Source: Nakaseomyces glabratus (Eukaryota > Ascomycota > Saccharomycetes > Saccharomycetales > Saccharomycetaceae). Taken from it: a DNA stretch of 64,000 nucleotides. The position numbers and the translations under genes are program-made. The notes under the pieces were generated by a model. That model had not been told where the DNA came from. It did not search any database and saw nothing but the letters and a program-made list of their open reading frames with translations. The DNA lies in NCBI RefSeq assembly GCF_010111755.1, contig NC_088961.1, positions 682,001-746,000 on the forward strand, read 5' to 3'. Of this stretch, positions 42,557-54,677 are shown piece after piece (within the stretch, counting starts at the first letter, position 1; each line of letters opens with the position of its first letter).

Positions 42557-43962
42557 AGATTCAAGACTAAAGTTTCTGGGGATGGCCCATATTATACACA
42601 CTAATAATAGATGGCAAGAAACACAAGATGTAGGAAGTTGTTATATGCTATGTCCACCCAGGGCCTGGAACTAAATCAATCATTGACCAAACTGTCTTTG
42701 CTTATATATATCAGTGTCTAAATCCAGATGCTATACAAATACCATGTAAATAATGTGCAACGAAATATATTCCAGTACCATTTTAACAGCACGTTGAGAT
42801 GTCGTACCAAAATATTAATAGTATTTCCAGTTGTACACCAATGTGGATGAGCCCTTTGCCCCCCATCACTCTCATAGCACATCCTAGCACTCGCTTAACG
42901 TATTATATGTTTAAGTGTTTACATTTCCACGTTAGGTAAAACCAAAACAACGGATACGTCTCCCAGGGTGTCAATCATTTTATTTTTTTGAATGGCCCGT
43001 GTGCATGTGATTCTCCGAGGGATGACTTCCCGTGTTCCCAAAAAAAAAAATAGTTCTATGGAAACTCGATCGAATTCGGCAAAATAGGGGTACCGATGTA
43101 CTTGTACGTACATCTCTTTTGTATTCACCGGGGATTATCAAATAGGATAAGTATGAAAGTGAAAAAGATAAAAGGGGGGTTGGCCATTGGAAGAAGAAAG
43201 GATGCCATTTCTGTTATGTGCTACCGGCCCCACCCCCCCGGAGAGTTGTACGCATCTATCTTTGTAACGGTGATATAGTTCCATAGTATTTTGGAAGGGT
43301 GAGACAATAGGCTTGCGGTAAGATAGAAGTGAATAGGGGATATGAGATTACCTGGTATAATGATTGGACAAGGAAATCCCTATGACGGGCAAGTAGGACA
43401 GATTCACTGAAAGTCACAGCAATAAAGGAAGTACACATCTAGAACGTTCTACCGCTGTTATAACTGAACTTTTTCTCCGGGTCCTATGTTATGTGTATCA
43501 GCAAGAATTTTTCTACGCCCCTTTTTGTAAAAATTTGGAACAAGATGCATTGCAAAGCCTTTTGATGTTGTCAATCCTTTTAAGGGATACCAACTCCTTT
43601 CCTACCGCCACGAATCCCTATTCCCGGATGCTACTCAGAGAACCGAACGGAGTATTCGATCAGAAGAAGGTAAAGGAGTCTAATTATCTGTATAATGCCA
43701 TAAAGGGAAAGCAAGGGCATAGGGAAGATGGAAATTCCCGCAATCGACTCTTAGGGTCAAGGACTACTTTCGACTTTGGGAGAGTCCAGGGAGTAGAGAA
43801 CATTAAAGCCGTAACTGGTAAAGCACTTTTTTGACTTTGCCAGTTATTCTGGACAGAAGCCCGGAGTTATTCTCATGTAATACCAGAAACGCAGCAAAAT
43901 GGTAGTGGTTTGAAAGTTTCTGCCAAATAAAAAAAAATAAGGCAGAAATATGGCGGGAAAAT

Positions 43963-43991
43963 CTTTTTGTTTTTGTTTTTGTTTTTGTTTT
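43963..43991. repeat. (TTTTTG)n repeat
   Basis: Nearly five perfect copies of a six-base unit in the upstream region of the MRH1-like gene. Confidence 0.9.
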
Positions 43992-44525
43992 GATAGTCCA
44001 TAATTGGTTAATTATGGCAAAATGACTTCAATTGTAGGACAGTTGTTAGTTCAGATGGGAGACTACGTAATGGTATCTTTTCTTCTTTCTCTAAAGCCTT
44101 AATGATTTTCCCAGACTTGTCTGGGCAAACGCATGAAACAAGTAATTAGCATGCCTTTTGTTCCCCTGTAAATAGATTTCATTTTTGCTAATGGGTGTTG
44201 ATTTTCAGAGCTTATGAAAGTAGTTTTGTACTCGAATTGAGAATTTGATGGTGCATGAGCACTAAGAAGAAAATAAGGACAGCCCTGAATAGAAAATCCC
44301 TCTTACAAATACAGAATAACAAAGGGGATTTGATGATAATTCCAAATTCAATTGAAGAGAGGAAGAAAGGAATAGAAGCCAATTACGAATTATTTTTATG
44401 AATGAAGGGATGCCATCCCATCAGAAGAAAGAAAACCATTTGTAACAGTTAAAACAGAAAAAAAAAAAATGAAACTAAAATCGCAAATAGGAAATATTCT
44501 ATAAACAGTACCTTCTTCAAGAACA

Positions 44526-44533
44526 TATAAATA
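44526..44533 (+). promoter_or_regulatory. TATA box of the MRH1-like gene
   Basis: TATAAATA about 170 bases upstream of the ATG, with HSE-like TTC/GAA triplets just upstream (TTCTTCAAGAAC). This fits a stress-responsive membrane protein gene. Confidence 0.6.
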
Positions 44534-44699
44534 CAGGACTAATTATCCACCTTTCCGTTTTCTTTTCTTGCTAACTCTACATTCCATTTATTTTAATTTT
44601 TTACTCTTATTCGATCATAACACAACAAGTCAAAAAACTCTCACGAGCTAATAACAGACAAATACAAATCTTCAGCTTTATCATTAAGTCAAATAAATA

Positions 44700-45641
44700 A
44701 TGGTTGATATCTTTACGGACGTCATACAGAACAAGGGCGGTAACAGGGCCATCAGCGTCAACCCACCTCACGACCTAGATTTCCACATCACTAAGCGTGG
44801 TTCTGATTGGTTATGGGCTGTGTTCGCATGCTTCGGTCTGTTGATGGTCGTTTACATCTTTTTATTCTTCATTGCTGAATTGAAGGGTTCCCGTATCACC
44901 CGTTACGCTATCGCTCCTGCCTTCTTAATCGCCATGTTCGAGTTTTTCGGCTACTTCACATACGCTTCTAATTTGGGTTGGACTGGTGTACAAGCAGAAT
45001 TCAACCACGTTACTGTCGACACTCCAGTCACTGGTTTGGTACCAGGTGTGAGACAGATATTCTACTCCAAATTCTGTGCTTGGTTCCTATCATGGCCATG
45101 TCTATTGTTCTTGATTGAACTGGCCGGTATCGGTACTACTTTGAACCCAGGTGAGGAGATCTCTGCTTTGGATTTGATCCACTCCCTATTGGTTCAAATG
45201 ACTGGTACTTTGTACTGGGTCGTCGCTTTGCTGGTTGGTGCTTTGATCCACTCTACTTACAAATGGGGTTACTTCACCTTTGGTGCTGCCGCCATGCTTG
45301 TCGTGCAAGGTATCCAAGTCAGAAGACAATTCTTTGTCTTGAAGACTAGAGGTTTCACTGCTTGTCTATTGATCTTGTCCATGTTGATCGTTTGGGCTTA
45401 CTTCATCTGTTGGGGTGTGTCTGAAGGTGGTAACAAGATTCAACCAGACTCCGAAGCTATCTTTTACGGTATCTTGGACTTGTGTATCTTTGGTATCTTG
45501 CCAGCTTACCTAGTTTTCATTACGAACCACTACGGTCTATGGCCAAGCTTTAAGCTAACCAAATCTGGGGAACAAGAAATGTACCCAGAAAAGGTTGAAG
45601 ACCCTGAATCTGTGAGAGCTTCTGGTGAAACTGCTATCTGA
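44700..45641 (+). CDS. Opsin-related seven-helix membrane protein (Mrh1/Yro2/Hsp30 family)
   Basis: 313 aa with seven hydrophobic segments between about 35 and 280 (for example WLWAVFACFGLLMVVYIFLF and RGFTACLLILSMLIVWAYFI). It is related to microbial rhodopsins, but the helix-7 retinal lysine is absent: the equivalent segment reads DLCIFGILPAYLVFITNHYG. Family members sit in the plasma membrane and are induced by acid, heat or ethanol stress; molecular function is unclear. It is closest in style to Mrh1/Yro2, and I cannot separate the two. Highly biased codons suggest strong expression. It interrupts the otherwise S. cerevisiae-like COA6-YMR244W order. Confidence 0.88.
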   Translation: MVDIFTDVIQNKGGNRAISVNPPHDLDFHITKRGSDWLWAVFACFGLLMVVYIFLFFIAELKGSRITRYAIAPAFLIAMFEFFGYFTYASNLGWTGVQAEFNHVTVDTPVTGLVPGVRQIFYSKFCAWFLSWPCLLFLIELAGIGTTLNPGEEISALDLIHSLLVQMTGTLYWVVALLVGALIHSTYKWGYFTFGAAAMLVVQGIQVRRQFFVLKTRGFTACLLILSMLIVWAYFICWGVSEGGNKIQPDSEAIFYGILDLCIFGILPAYLVFITNHYGLWPSFKLTKSGEQEMYPEKVEDPESVRASGETAI

Positions 45642-46372
45642 TCAAAATCGTGTCAATCGTTAGATAGTTTATTCCTTTCAGTTTAGTGGATTATCGATAT
45701 GATAATTCTCGATACAAGCTAAAGGATGAAATTCAAGAAAGGTCAATGTTAAGGGCCTATAATTTTTAATCAACTTTTTATAATCAGTGGTTTATATATT
45801 CTTTTGTTTCTTTTTAGAACACTTAATGCTTAATTTTTTTCCTAATGTTTCCTGCTATTGAAAAATACCTCCAAATTATCATAGACAATTCTAATCATAC
45901 AGAATTTGAGACTTAGAACTATAATGTTGTAATTGTCGAGAGCATTTATAAGAAATTGGTATCTGCTACTTTACAACTGTTAAGGTCCTCAGGACTTGTT
46001 AATTAATGTGTATGGAAATATTTACTTCACTTGTATTTCACATCCAATAATTAAATGTAATTGTTAATATGTTCCTTCAATAACTAGTAGAATAATGCAA
46101 CTCAATTCAAGGACTCACATAAAGTATTATGCGCCTTTTTAGTCCTCGGTGCGAAATCATTGCATAATATGCTCTAAATAGTAGCTAAGCTTTGAAACAA
46201 ACTAAGGTAAGCCTTTTTTTAATTATAGATGTAGAGTTCTTAACTGCTTGTATATACTTCATATAAATATAATAACTAGAACTGTAGTTTATAGTTTTTT
46301 ATTTTTATTTAGAAACGAAAAATTTAGGTGAGGTCTCATAATGGACTACTGTTAACTAAAGAATTCATTATT
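45642..46372. other. Convergent intergenic region
   Basis: About 730 AT-rich bases between the MRH1-like 3' end and the SUN-like 3' end. No gene seen. Confidence 0.55.
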
Positions 46373-47429
46373 TCAAGTATGAGAGCGAATTAATGTTTCG
46401 GTGACAGTTGTTGTAACGGTGACTGTTTCAACCTTTTTCTCTTCTTCAATGGCAATGTTCCGTTTAACATTACCCCCGCCGCCAACTTCGAAAACAACAA
46501 TTTTAGCCTTTGCACCATTTTTAGCTGTTACAATACAAAAGTTCCCACCACCAGCACCAGAAGATGAACTCGTACTAGCACTAACTTGATTCACCTCCAT
46601 ACTACCTGGATCAATTGCACAAGGTAATCCCTCACATTGTGATGGATCATCACATTCAATCTTTACTCCGAAGGTCGGTTTCGTAGTACGGAAAGGCGTG
46701 GCCTCTTCAAGATATATTGGATTCCAGCCTATCTTGACATATGTATTACCATTGGAGTCTTGATTAGTTCCTGCAACATAAGCACACCAATTACCCACAG
46801 GTTTGCTGTTTTTACCCCATTGACAGGCATCAGCTGTTGAAACTCCAGGTGGATTTATATAATAATGTGCCGCTGTTCCAGCGAAATAGTCTGGCCCTGG
46901 CACAGCTATCACCTTTTCTGAGCCACTATTAATACTTATTAGGAATTAGCATATCTTCATTTCCAGGTAAAACGGTTTGACATACCGCCACTTCTCCTGA
47001 TGCCTCATTTTTTATCGAAACTGTTCCCTTCCCATCAACACAATAATCCTTATCAGAGAAACCCTTTTGCAAATTTCCATTAGAATCACAAAACAAACCA
47101 CCGTTTTGAGAACCAGGATAAGAATATGAAGTAACACTTGGATCCCATTGTGCCATTAATTTACCAGATTCGCAGGCATATGGACACCAGGTACCATATG
47201 AACATTGCTGATCAGTGTTTAGCGCCCAACCAGCATTTTTTCCTTGTTTTTGAACTGCTACCATGCCTGGATAGTTAGGAAAGCTACAAGTTCCATCACG
47301 TTTAAAACTTCCTTTCTTATGCTGATGTTGTATTTTATTGTCAGAGTTTTCACTTGGCTTATCATTCCAAATGTGACTTCTGACTCCAATTGCAAAGAAA
47401 AAGATAATAACAGCCTTAGTAAATGTCAT
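46373..47429 (-). pseudogene. SUN-family (YMR244W-like) gene broken by a +1 frameshift
   Basis: SUN-family proteins (Sim1, Uth1, Nca3, Sun4, YMR244W) are secreted, cell-wall-associated beta-glucan-active proteins. The first part (47429-46929, 166 aa) has a signal peptide (MTFTKAVIIFFFAIGVRS) and the SUN core: GMVAVQKQGKNAGWALNTDQ, CSYGTWCPYAC, SQNGGLFCDSNGN, FSDKDYCVDG and VLPGNEDMLIP. It stops at TAA-TAG. The rest of the domain (AAHYYINPPGVSTADACQWG, GNWCAYVAGTNQDSNGNTYV) continues in the next frame to 46373 without an ATG of its own. Skipping one base at 46931 would join the parts into about 350 aa, the length expected for YMR244W. Position between COA6 and ZRC1 matches YMR244W. A sequencing error or recoding remains possible. 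Confidence 0.85.
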
Positions 47430-48282
47430 TATTTTTAAGTTTTCTATATATGACTAATAAGACTAATATCGAAACATTGTAGAGATCGTTGCAATAAACA
47501 TCGTCGTAAGAATACAGAAACCTAACTCAAGCTGCCATTTTTATATCTTATTTTTTATACCGCCCGGAAATAAAAGTTAACCAGATTACTATATAGCGTT
47601 TGAAATTATGCTAGAATGCGATTATATTATAGTTCAAAAAAAGGAACAGACCAAAGAAAATCTAGATTATGGTTTACCACATTATTAAAATCACTTAGAG
47701 AGATTAATAAAAATATAATAAAAAAATAATTAAAACAATAATTAAAAATTATTAAGGAAACTCGATCTGATTTTATACTTTATTGTACTAACGGCAATTA
47801 GAATTACTGCTTATGCTGAGCAATTTTCTTCTTCTTTGCGCCGAGATCGAAATTTCATAATAAAGAGTTCAATATTCACAGTATTTGATACTACGCTCCG
47901 GCAACAAAGAATCTTAAAATTTCAATCCTTAGTTACTGCACCCCTAACTAAGTAAAATAAATAAAGGGACTCTTTATAAGATTGAGAGTAAGCATTACAA
48001 ATTCCAACCAATTCATATATATAATTTTATACTATTTTCGATATCGAAAAAGGGATTCCCAGAGCAATACCAGTTTTGGTTTACTCTGATAATTAAACAA
48101 AGAAACTATAGATATTGGCTTAATGCCAAAAATATGTTTTGTCATTCAACTTTACCGGAGCTTCCATTTATTTTATTTCCGTTATCAAAAAAACTTACCT
48201 AAGCCCACAACATCGGGCAATAAAACATCAAAACCTGAAGTACTTAGACAAACCTTTAAGTGATACACAGACATACACCCTT
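47430..48282. other. AT-rich intergenic region upstream of the SUN-like gene
   Basis: About 850 bases, with a very AT-rich core at 47700-47760. An open frame extends from 48139 but starts with TTG; the first ATG in it is at 48283. Confidence 0.5.
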
Positions 48283-48549
48283 ATGCAAAATAACAACGCA
48301 TTTCCTCGGAACTCGACCCCCGATACAAATAGTAAATCTAAGCCTAAGGCAGTTAGCAAGGAGTATAGACTACTACGTTTAAGGCAGCATTTATTGCCTT
48401 GTCATAATAGGTTTACATCGTCAATACTTGAAAAAGAGGCATATGTGGTCTGTTCCATTTGCGAGGATCGCTACATGCTTCCTAGGCTGTGTCCATATTC
48501 AAATAACCTACAAAAGAGCAGAAAGGAACAATTGACCAACAGCCAATAG
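48283..48549 (+). CDS. Possible small protein, 88 aa (uncertain)
   Basis: First in-frame ATG at 48283; 88 codons. The frame itself is open from 48139 (136 codons). The C-terminal half has a coherent segment, YRLLRLRQHLLPCHNRF then YVVCSICEDRYMLPRLCPYS, with a C-x2-C and a later Cys, suggestive of a small metal-binding unit but not a known finger. The N-terminal half is Asn/Ser/Lys-rich. No family recognised. It lies between the SUN-like gene and ZRC1, where S. cerevisiae has none that I recall. Confidence 0.35.
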   Translation: MQNNNAFPRNSTPDTNSKSKPKAVSKEYRLLRLRQHLLPCHNRFTSSILEKEAYVVCSICEDRYMLPRLCPYSNNLQKSRKEQLTNSQ

Positions 48550-48871
48550 CCACCCCCCCGCTGCCTCTTCCCCGGACTTGTGCCATCAGCTATGAAATCC
48601 ATTCCCTACCAGACAGTGACACGACACGCGCGATTTTCTTGTGATTAGTACTTTTGGAAGGGGAAAAAAAAGAAATGGAAGCCTGATTTGGCATTCCTCG
48701 TTCCTCCACTAAGGTTTCTGTGAAGAATACGAGGTTAAGCTATCTTATCGCTCACAATTAAAGTAACGCATCGGAAGTTTAATATCCGGCTTGCTGCTAT
48801 TTCTGGCTGCGTCTTCTCGAGTGCGAACCTGAATCAGCTGGGCAACTTACGATATAGAGACAAAACGACAT

Positions 48872-48940
48872 TAACACACACACCCACACTCACCCACAAC
48901 ACATCTACACACAATCCACATCTACACACAATCCACATCT
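48872..48940. repeat. CA-rich tract with tandem 17-bp repeats
   Basis: A run of ACACAC and CACCCACAC (Rap1-like CACCCACACTCACCC) is followed by two perfect tandem copies of ACATCTACACACAATCC (48901-48917 and 48918-48934) and a partial third. The C/A bias recalls telomere-type sequence, but it is interstitial. Confidence 0.75.
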
Positions 48941-50114
48941 GTTTTGGATGCTGGAAGTTTCAGATAACATAGAAATATATGCAGGCGTCAATCTCATTTT
49001 CCCAACTGTCAAAATGCCATCTTCCCGGGTACATAATATCTTTTCAGAACTGTACTTGCAATAACAGGAAATGAGAACACACTAAATACTTTGCTTCAAT
49101 TGGATTTTATAATGTAGGTAAGAGCAGCTTGTTTCTAATTCACTGAATATACAGCATGAGATTCTTAAGAAACACAAAATATTGCAGCTGCTTCTTTATC
49201 TTGAATTGAAGATGGAGGCAAAAGAGCAAACACCCATCCATATTTCTACGAATACTTCTTAGAGAACGAGGTTCATCATTTCAGCGTGCCTACGAAAGAG
49301 TGCGAATCACCCTCTTCTTTACACTATTTTCTTTGCGAGCTGTCACTGAGACTGGAATCCAGAAAAAATGAAGTATCAGAGCATATTGGGAATAAATGAG
49401 GGAAAAAAGAGAGAGAGCTACAGTATTTGTAGGCATATTCAATCAGGGAATAGAAATTGGCAGCCGATAACTGTTGCAAGATCACTATCAAGTAGCTTTT
49501 CGCTAATTTTGTAGCTTTCCACAAAACAATAACTGAAATGGTATACCATACAGTTCGAGAACTCTTTTTGATGAGCATTTGCTTACTTTATTTGCAACGA
49601 TAACGGTTTATTTACATTTCGGGTTTGTTGTTTCTTCTTATAAGGAACTAGGCAGCTGTGACCACTTTACCACAGTGTTGAGTTCAAAATAGTATACATA
49701 TTCTACATAAAAACCAATACTGACGTATAGATTTCCTAAAAATACAACTACAACCTCCTGCATTAAACGACACAATTGTTATCCGATCTGATAATAATTC
49801 CTGTAATAAATAGATCACTGATCTGAAATTATATGAGAAGAAAAAAAATTCTTCTCTCACTTGAAGAAACATTTATAAGTCCCAACCGATTCTTATTTGT
49901 CTTTTATCTTCCACTCTTGTCTTCCTGTATTGTAACTCCACTACAAATCTAATTGCACAAATTCTTGCAAGAAAATTAAGCCGACAAATAAAACAGAAAC
50001 TACTATTAAAGTTGCTCCGGCCATAAGGGATTGGCATATATCACCATTGAATTTAATTGCTTTTTTATTATTGCTTGCAAGTTTATACAAAAAATTGAAC
50101 TATACTGTTTTTTT

Positions 50115-50137
50115 GTGTGAGTGTGAGTGTGAGAGTG
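50115..50137. repeat. (GTGTGA)n short tandem repeat
   Basis: Three to four copies of GTGTGA/GTGAGT in the ZRC1 upstream region. Confidence 0.75.
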
Positions 50138-50804
50138 TTTTTACTATTAAATAAAATCAAACAAGCATTCGAATATATTTCTCTGTGACAGGTAGTCAAA
50201 ACAAAAAGAAAAGGAAACAGAGATTTACAAAAAAATACAATATCGCTTAACATCATCACATAAGGTCGCATTTGTAGTATACGATCTAAAAATAATAAGA
50301 AGACATTTGCTTGCATCTGCCATACAGTATTTTGAGTACTTTTACCTATTATCTAACTTTTCGGGTGCGAGCTTTATATTTTCTCGTTTTTTGAAGGGAA
50401 TTTCTACTAATTTAAAAAAAAAAATCATACCGAGACACTAACTAAAGCTACAGCTGTAACGCATCCACATCACAGTCTTAAAAAAAAAGTTGTGCACAAA
50501 ACATTGTTATATTCTTCAGAGCAGTTGATCTAAAGATAAACAGTATATATCTGGAACATATTTCCTATATTTGAAGTGGATTTCGAGATCATTATCACTG
50601 CTGGAAGACAAGCAAAATAGTCATCGCTTTTCTTAACTCAAAGAAGACGAAATATTCTCGATTATTATAAACAAATTGACTTATCAAGTCTACTAGAAGA
50701 ACATACTTCTGAGCGATAGATAACATTACACTTGATTCGTTTCTGGAACCAGACTCAAATATTTAGCACATTACTACAATCCGTTAGTCCTTCACTATTA
50801 TAAC

Positions 50805-52148
50805 ATGTTATCTGGTAAGGAAATAAGGATTGGTGCCCTGTTGACACTGGACACAGTTTTCTTCGTTATCGAGATCACTATTGGTTATATGTCTCACTCA
50901 TTGGCCCTAATTGCAGATTCTTTTCATATGCTAAATGATATTTTCTCTTTACTGGTTGCTCTTTGGGCTGTTAGTGTCGCTAAGAATAGAGGTCCTGATG
51001 CCAAGTATACTTACGGTTGGAAGAGAGCCGAAATTTTAGGTGCATTGGTTAACGCTGTCTTTCTGATTGCGCTGTGTTTCTCGATTTTCATTGAAGCATT
51101 ACAAAGATTGATTGAAGTTCAAGAAATTCAGAATCCTAAATTAGTTTTGATCGTTGGTTGCGCTGGTCTGGCCTCTAACATTGTCGGTCTATTTTTATTC
51201 CATGATGATGGCCACGGCCACGGTCACTCCCATGGTGGTCTAGGCTCTGATATTGAAGCAGGGGAAAGCCATGGCCACGATCACGGACATAGCCACGGCC
51301 ATGATCATTCTCACCAAGAAGAAATTAACGCTGGCCTAGATCCAAACTGTCCAGCACATAGATCTGATGAAGAATTAGAAGAAGAAGATACTGAGAGTGA
51401 TGGAAACGGTTTCTATAACAATAACATCGGTGATATTCTGACTCAAACCGCTATGACAAGACTTGCCACCGAAAACACTAGCTTATTAGCTGATTCAGAT
51501 GAAGCGGCCAAGAAGAAGGCTGAAGCCAAGAAAAAGAGCCAAAAGTCATTGAACATGCACGGTGTGTTTCTACATGTTCTTGGTGATGCTCTAGGTAATG
51601 TCGGTGTTATTGTTGCAGCTTTGTTTATTTGGAAAACAGATTATTCTTGGAGACATTACTCAGATCCAGTTGTTTCCCTTCTAATCACGGCCATAATTTT
51701 CTCATCTGCTCTACCATTATCAAGAAGAGCTTCAAGAATTCTACTACAAGCCACTCCATCCACAATTTCTGCAGATGAAGTTCAAAGAGAAATTTTGGCA
51801 GTTCCTGGTGTAAAGGCCGTCCATGATTTCCATATCTGGAACTTAACCGAGTCTATATACATTGCATCTATCCATGTTGAAATTGACTGTGCAGCTGACA
51901 AGTTTGAGAGCTCAGCCAGAAAGATCAGAAGAATTTTCCGCCAACATGGTATTAACTCTGCTACAGTTCAACCAGAATTCATTAGAGACGACGTCAGCCC
52001 TGATGAACGTAGAAGGTTCTCCATGATTGCCGGTGGCTCTGAGGAACTACCACCAGAGCCTCTAAATCCAGATCATTTGAAGTCATCAAGATATGGCACT
52101 CTGAGCGCATCTAATATTTCAGAAGACGCTATTGCTGATGACAATTAA
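50805..52148 (+). CDS. ZRC1: Vacuolar zinc transporter Zrc1 (CDF family)
   Basis: 447 aa (S. cerevisiae Zrc1 442). Zinc/proton antiporter that loads zinc into the vacuole. Six transmembrane segments. Metal-site motifs are in TM2 (HMLND after ADSF, about 42-46) and TM5 (HVLGD, about 254-258). The cytosolic loop between TM4 and TM5 is His-rich, with repeated HGH/HSH units between about residues 138 and 172 (DDGHGHGHSHGG, HGHDHGHSHGHDHSH), as expected for zinc CDF proteins. The C-terminal cytosolic domain includes GVKAVHDFHIWNLTES, conserved in CDFs. Start MLSGKEIRIGALLTLD matches the family. Paralogue Cot1 is the alternative; RPL20 and FAA4 nearby favour ZRC1. Confidence 0.95.
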   Translation: MLSGKEIRIGALLTLDTVFFVIEITIGYMSHSLALIADSFHMLNDIFSLLVALWAVSVAKNRGPDAKYTYGWKRAEILGALVNAVFLIALCFSIFIEALQRLIEVQEIQNPKLVLIVGCAGLASNIVGLFLFHDDGHGHGHSHGGLGSDIEAGESHGHDHGHSHGHDHSHQEEINAGLDPNCPAHRSDEELEEEDTESDGNGFYNNNIGDILTQTAMTRLATENTSLLADSDEAAKKKAEAKKKSQKSLNMHGVFLHVLGDALGNVGVIVAALFIWKTDYSWRHYSDPVVSLLITAIIFSSALPLSRRASRILLQATPSTISADEVQREILAVPGVKAVHDFHIWNLTESIYIASIHVEIDCAADKFESSARKIRRIFRQHGINSATVQPEFIRDDVSPDERRRFSMIAGGSEELPPEPLNPDHLKSSRYGTLSASNISEDAIADDN

Positions 52149-52789
52149 AATAAATTCTGAAAGAGAATATTACCGTTTTAAAATTTGAACGACCATAATC
52201 ATCATCATCACATATTTGGGGAGTTACATTCAACAACGATAAATCCATATACCCTCTTCATGTGGTATGTTAACCATTATATTAGTCATGAACATAATCA
52301 ACCCGCTTCCATTTTATCATATTCGTTTACATTTATGTAAGTTCCATATTTCAAATAAAAAATCACTTTCATAACGATATTTATTTTGTATACAAAAATA
52401 TCATTGTCAAAATATATACAGTTTCTACCAACTTTTTTTAATTGATAGCTACTACTGATCTATGCATTTTAATCAATTGCTTAGTATGCGCATTGTGAGT
52501 GCTTCGATTTTACGAACCTCGCTCGTGTCTTTGAATCATCCTGATTCAGTTCCTCAGAAAAAAGGAATGAATCACCTCATAACACTCTTTCTTTACTTGG
52601 ATTTTCGGCTTCTGTTTTTTTTTTCGTCCACTCAGCGAGCTGGCCCAAAAAGTCATTAGTTGTGACTGCAATTTTTTAAACACCCAAACACCATATTAAG
52701 ATCAAAAAGTTAGTACAACTCTTTACTTACGATAATGAAGGTGAAAGACATTTGCCAGTTTTAGTGATGATATTCATGATGAGCGAACA
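52149..52789. other. ZRC1 3' flank
   Basis: About 640 AT-rich bases. A Rap1-like ACACCCAAACACC lies at 52680-52692, which could serve RPL20 although it is about 800 bases upstream of the candidate first exon. No gene seen. Confidence 0.4.
52680..52692 (+). promoter_or_regulatory. Rap1-like site upstream of RPL20
   Basis: ACACCCAAACACC differs from the Rap1 consensus at one position. Rap1 drives ribosomal protein genes, but the spacing to RPL20 is large, so assignment is tentative. Confidence 0.35.
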
Positions 52790-53290
52790 AGCATGAACCC
52801 GCAAGGGAAAGCTGTCTAGTCTCAGCACACTGACACCGATGAGATTTTCTACCATCAAGGCTGTGTAGCAGGACAATAGTACTGCATTGAACACCCCAGC
52901 CTATCTCAAGGCCCTCCTAGTAGGCTACGCTCAATATTTCCCTTTGCTACGCCCCGGCAAGTTCGGGCTCAGCCTAATGAGCTAACAAGCACATCCCAGT
53001 TGGAGGGTTGTAATTTGGATACGATCAATCCGCCGGCCTAATTAGGTTCGCTGGCCTAGCAGGCTTTCCATAACGACTATCTTTACAATTCACTAGAGGG
53101 TACTGGTTCAGGTCTAACTGTTCCTAGCCAGAGTGGTTCCTCCCTCCTGGCCTACCTGCCTGGACTATGCTGGGGGTCCACTAGTATCTCCTTCTAGAGT
53201 TGCGAATTCTAGACAGACAGTGTCGGGCTTGCGATGCAGTCTCATCACCTAGTTCAGATTACCAGGAATTGTGTGCACAGACAATTTCTG
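52790..53290. ncRNA. Candidate structured RNA gene (GC-rich island, no ORF)
   Basis: In four sampled 60-base lines GC content is about 51%, against roughly 30% on both sides, and no frame is long enough to code. It is rich in short inverted repeats: TCTAGA...TCTAGA (around 53195-53221), TGGAC...GTCCA, GCCC...GGGC, CCTAATTAGG. In an AT-rich yeast, such an island is typical of a structured RNA gene. I could not match it to SRP, RNase P, MRP, U1, telomerase RNA or a snoRNA class, and the strand is unknown. It could alternatively be an unusual RPL20 promoter. Confidence 0.35.
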
Positions 53291-53476
53291 CTAACTAAGT
53301 GCTGCGAAAGTGGAAAACCTAGTAACTATTGACAAAAATAATCGATAATTTCATCATCATAGTATCTACATCTTGCGGCTAACTTTCTTATAGTGCTTTA
53401 TAATAGAGGTTTTTCTGTTTATACTTTAGTATTTTCATAATCTAGTGCATCACAAAGGAAGCAGAACAGAGAAAAA

Positions 53477-54677
<1,201 letters not shown>

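Larger units (their letters stand above)
42557..44699. promoter_or_regulatory. Region upstream of the MRH1-like gene
   Basis: About 2.1 kb. It holds a hexanucleotide (TTTTTG)n repeat at 43963-43991, stress-element-like CCCCT/AGGGG cores, and a TATA box TATAAATA at 44526-44533, about 170 bases before the next ATG. A frame at 43493-43834 lacks an ATG start and is not listed as a gene. Confidence 0.55.
48550..50804. promoter_or_regulatory. Long ZRC1 upstream region
   Basis: About 2.25 kb without a recognised gene. It includes a CA-rich tract with tandem 17-mers (48870-48940) and a (GTGTGA)n repeat (50115-50137). I found no exact zinc-responsive (Zap1) element. Confidence 0.5.

Noticed and set aside
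43493..43834. 113-codon open frame upstream of the MRH1-like gene
   Set aside because: Starts at GTG, has no recognisable domain, and lies in promoter-like sequence.
46373..46912. The downstream SUN fragment as an independent 179-aa gene
   Set aside because: The first codon would be GTG, it lacks a signal peptide, and its sequence continues the SUN core of the upstream frame.
52764..52833. C-box-like GTGATGA and D-box-like CTGA as a C/D snoRNA
   Set aside because: No terminal stem pairs the two ends and no clear C'/D' pair; kept only as part of the GC-rich island question.
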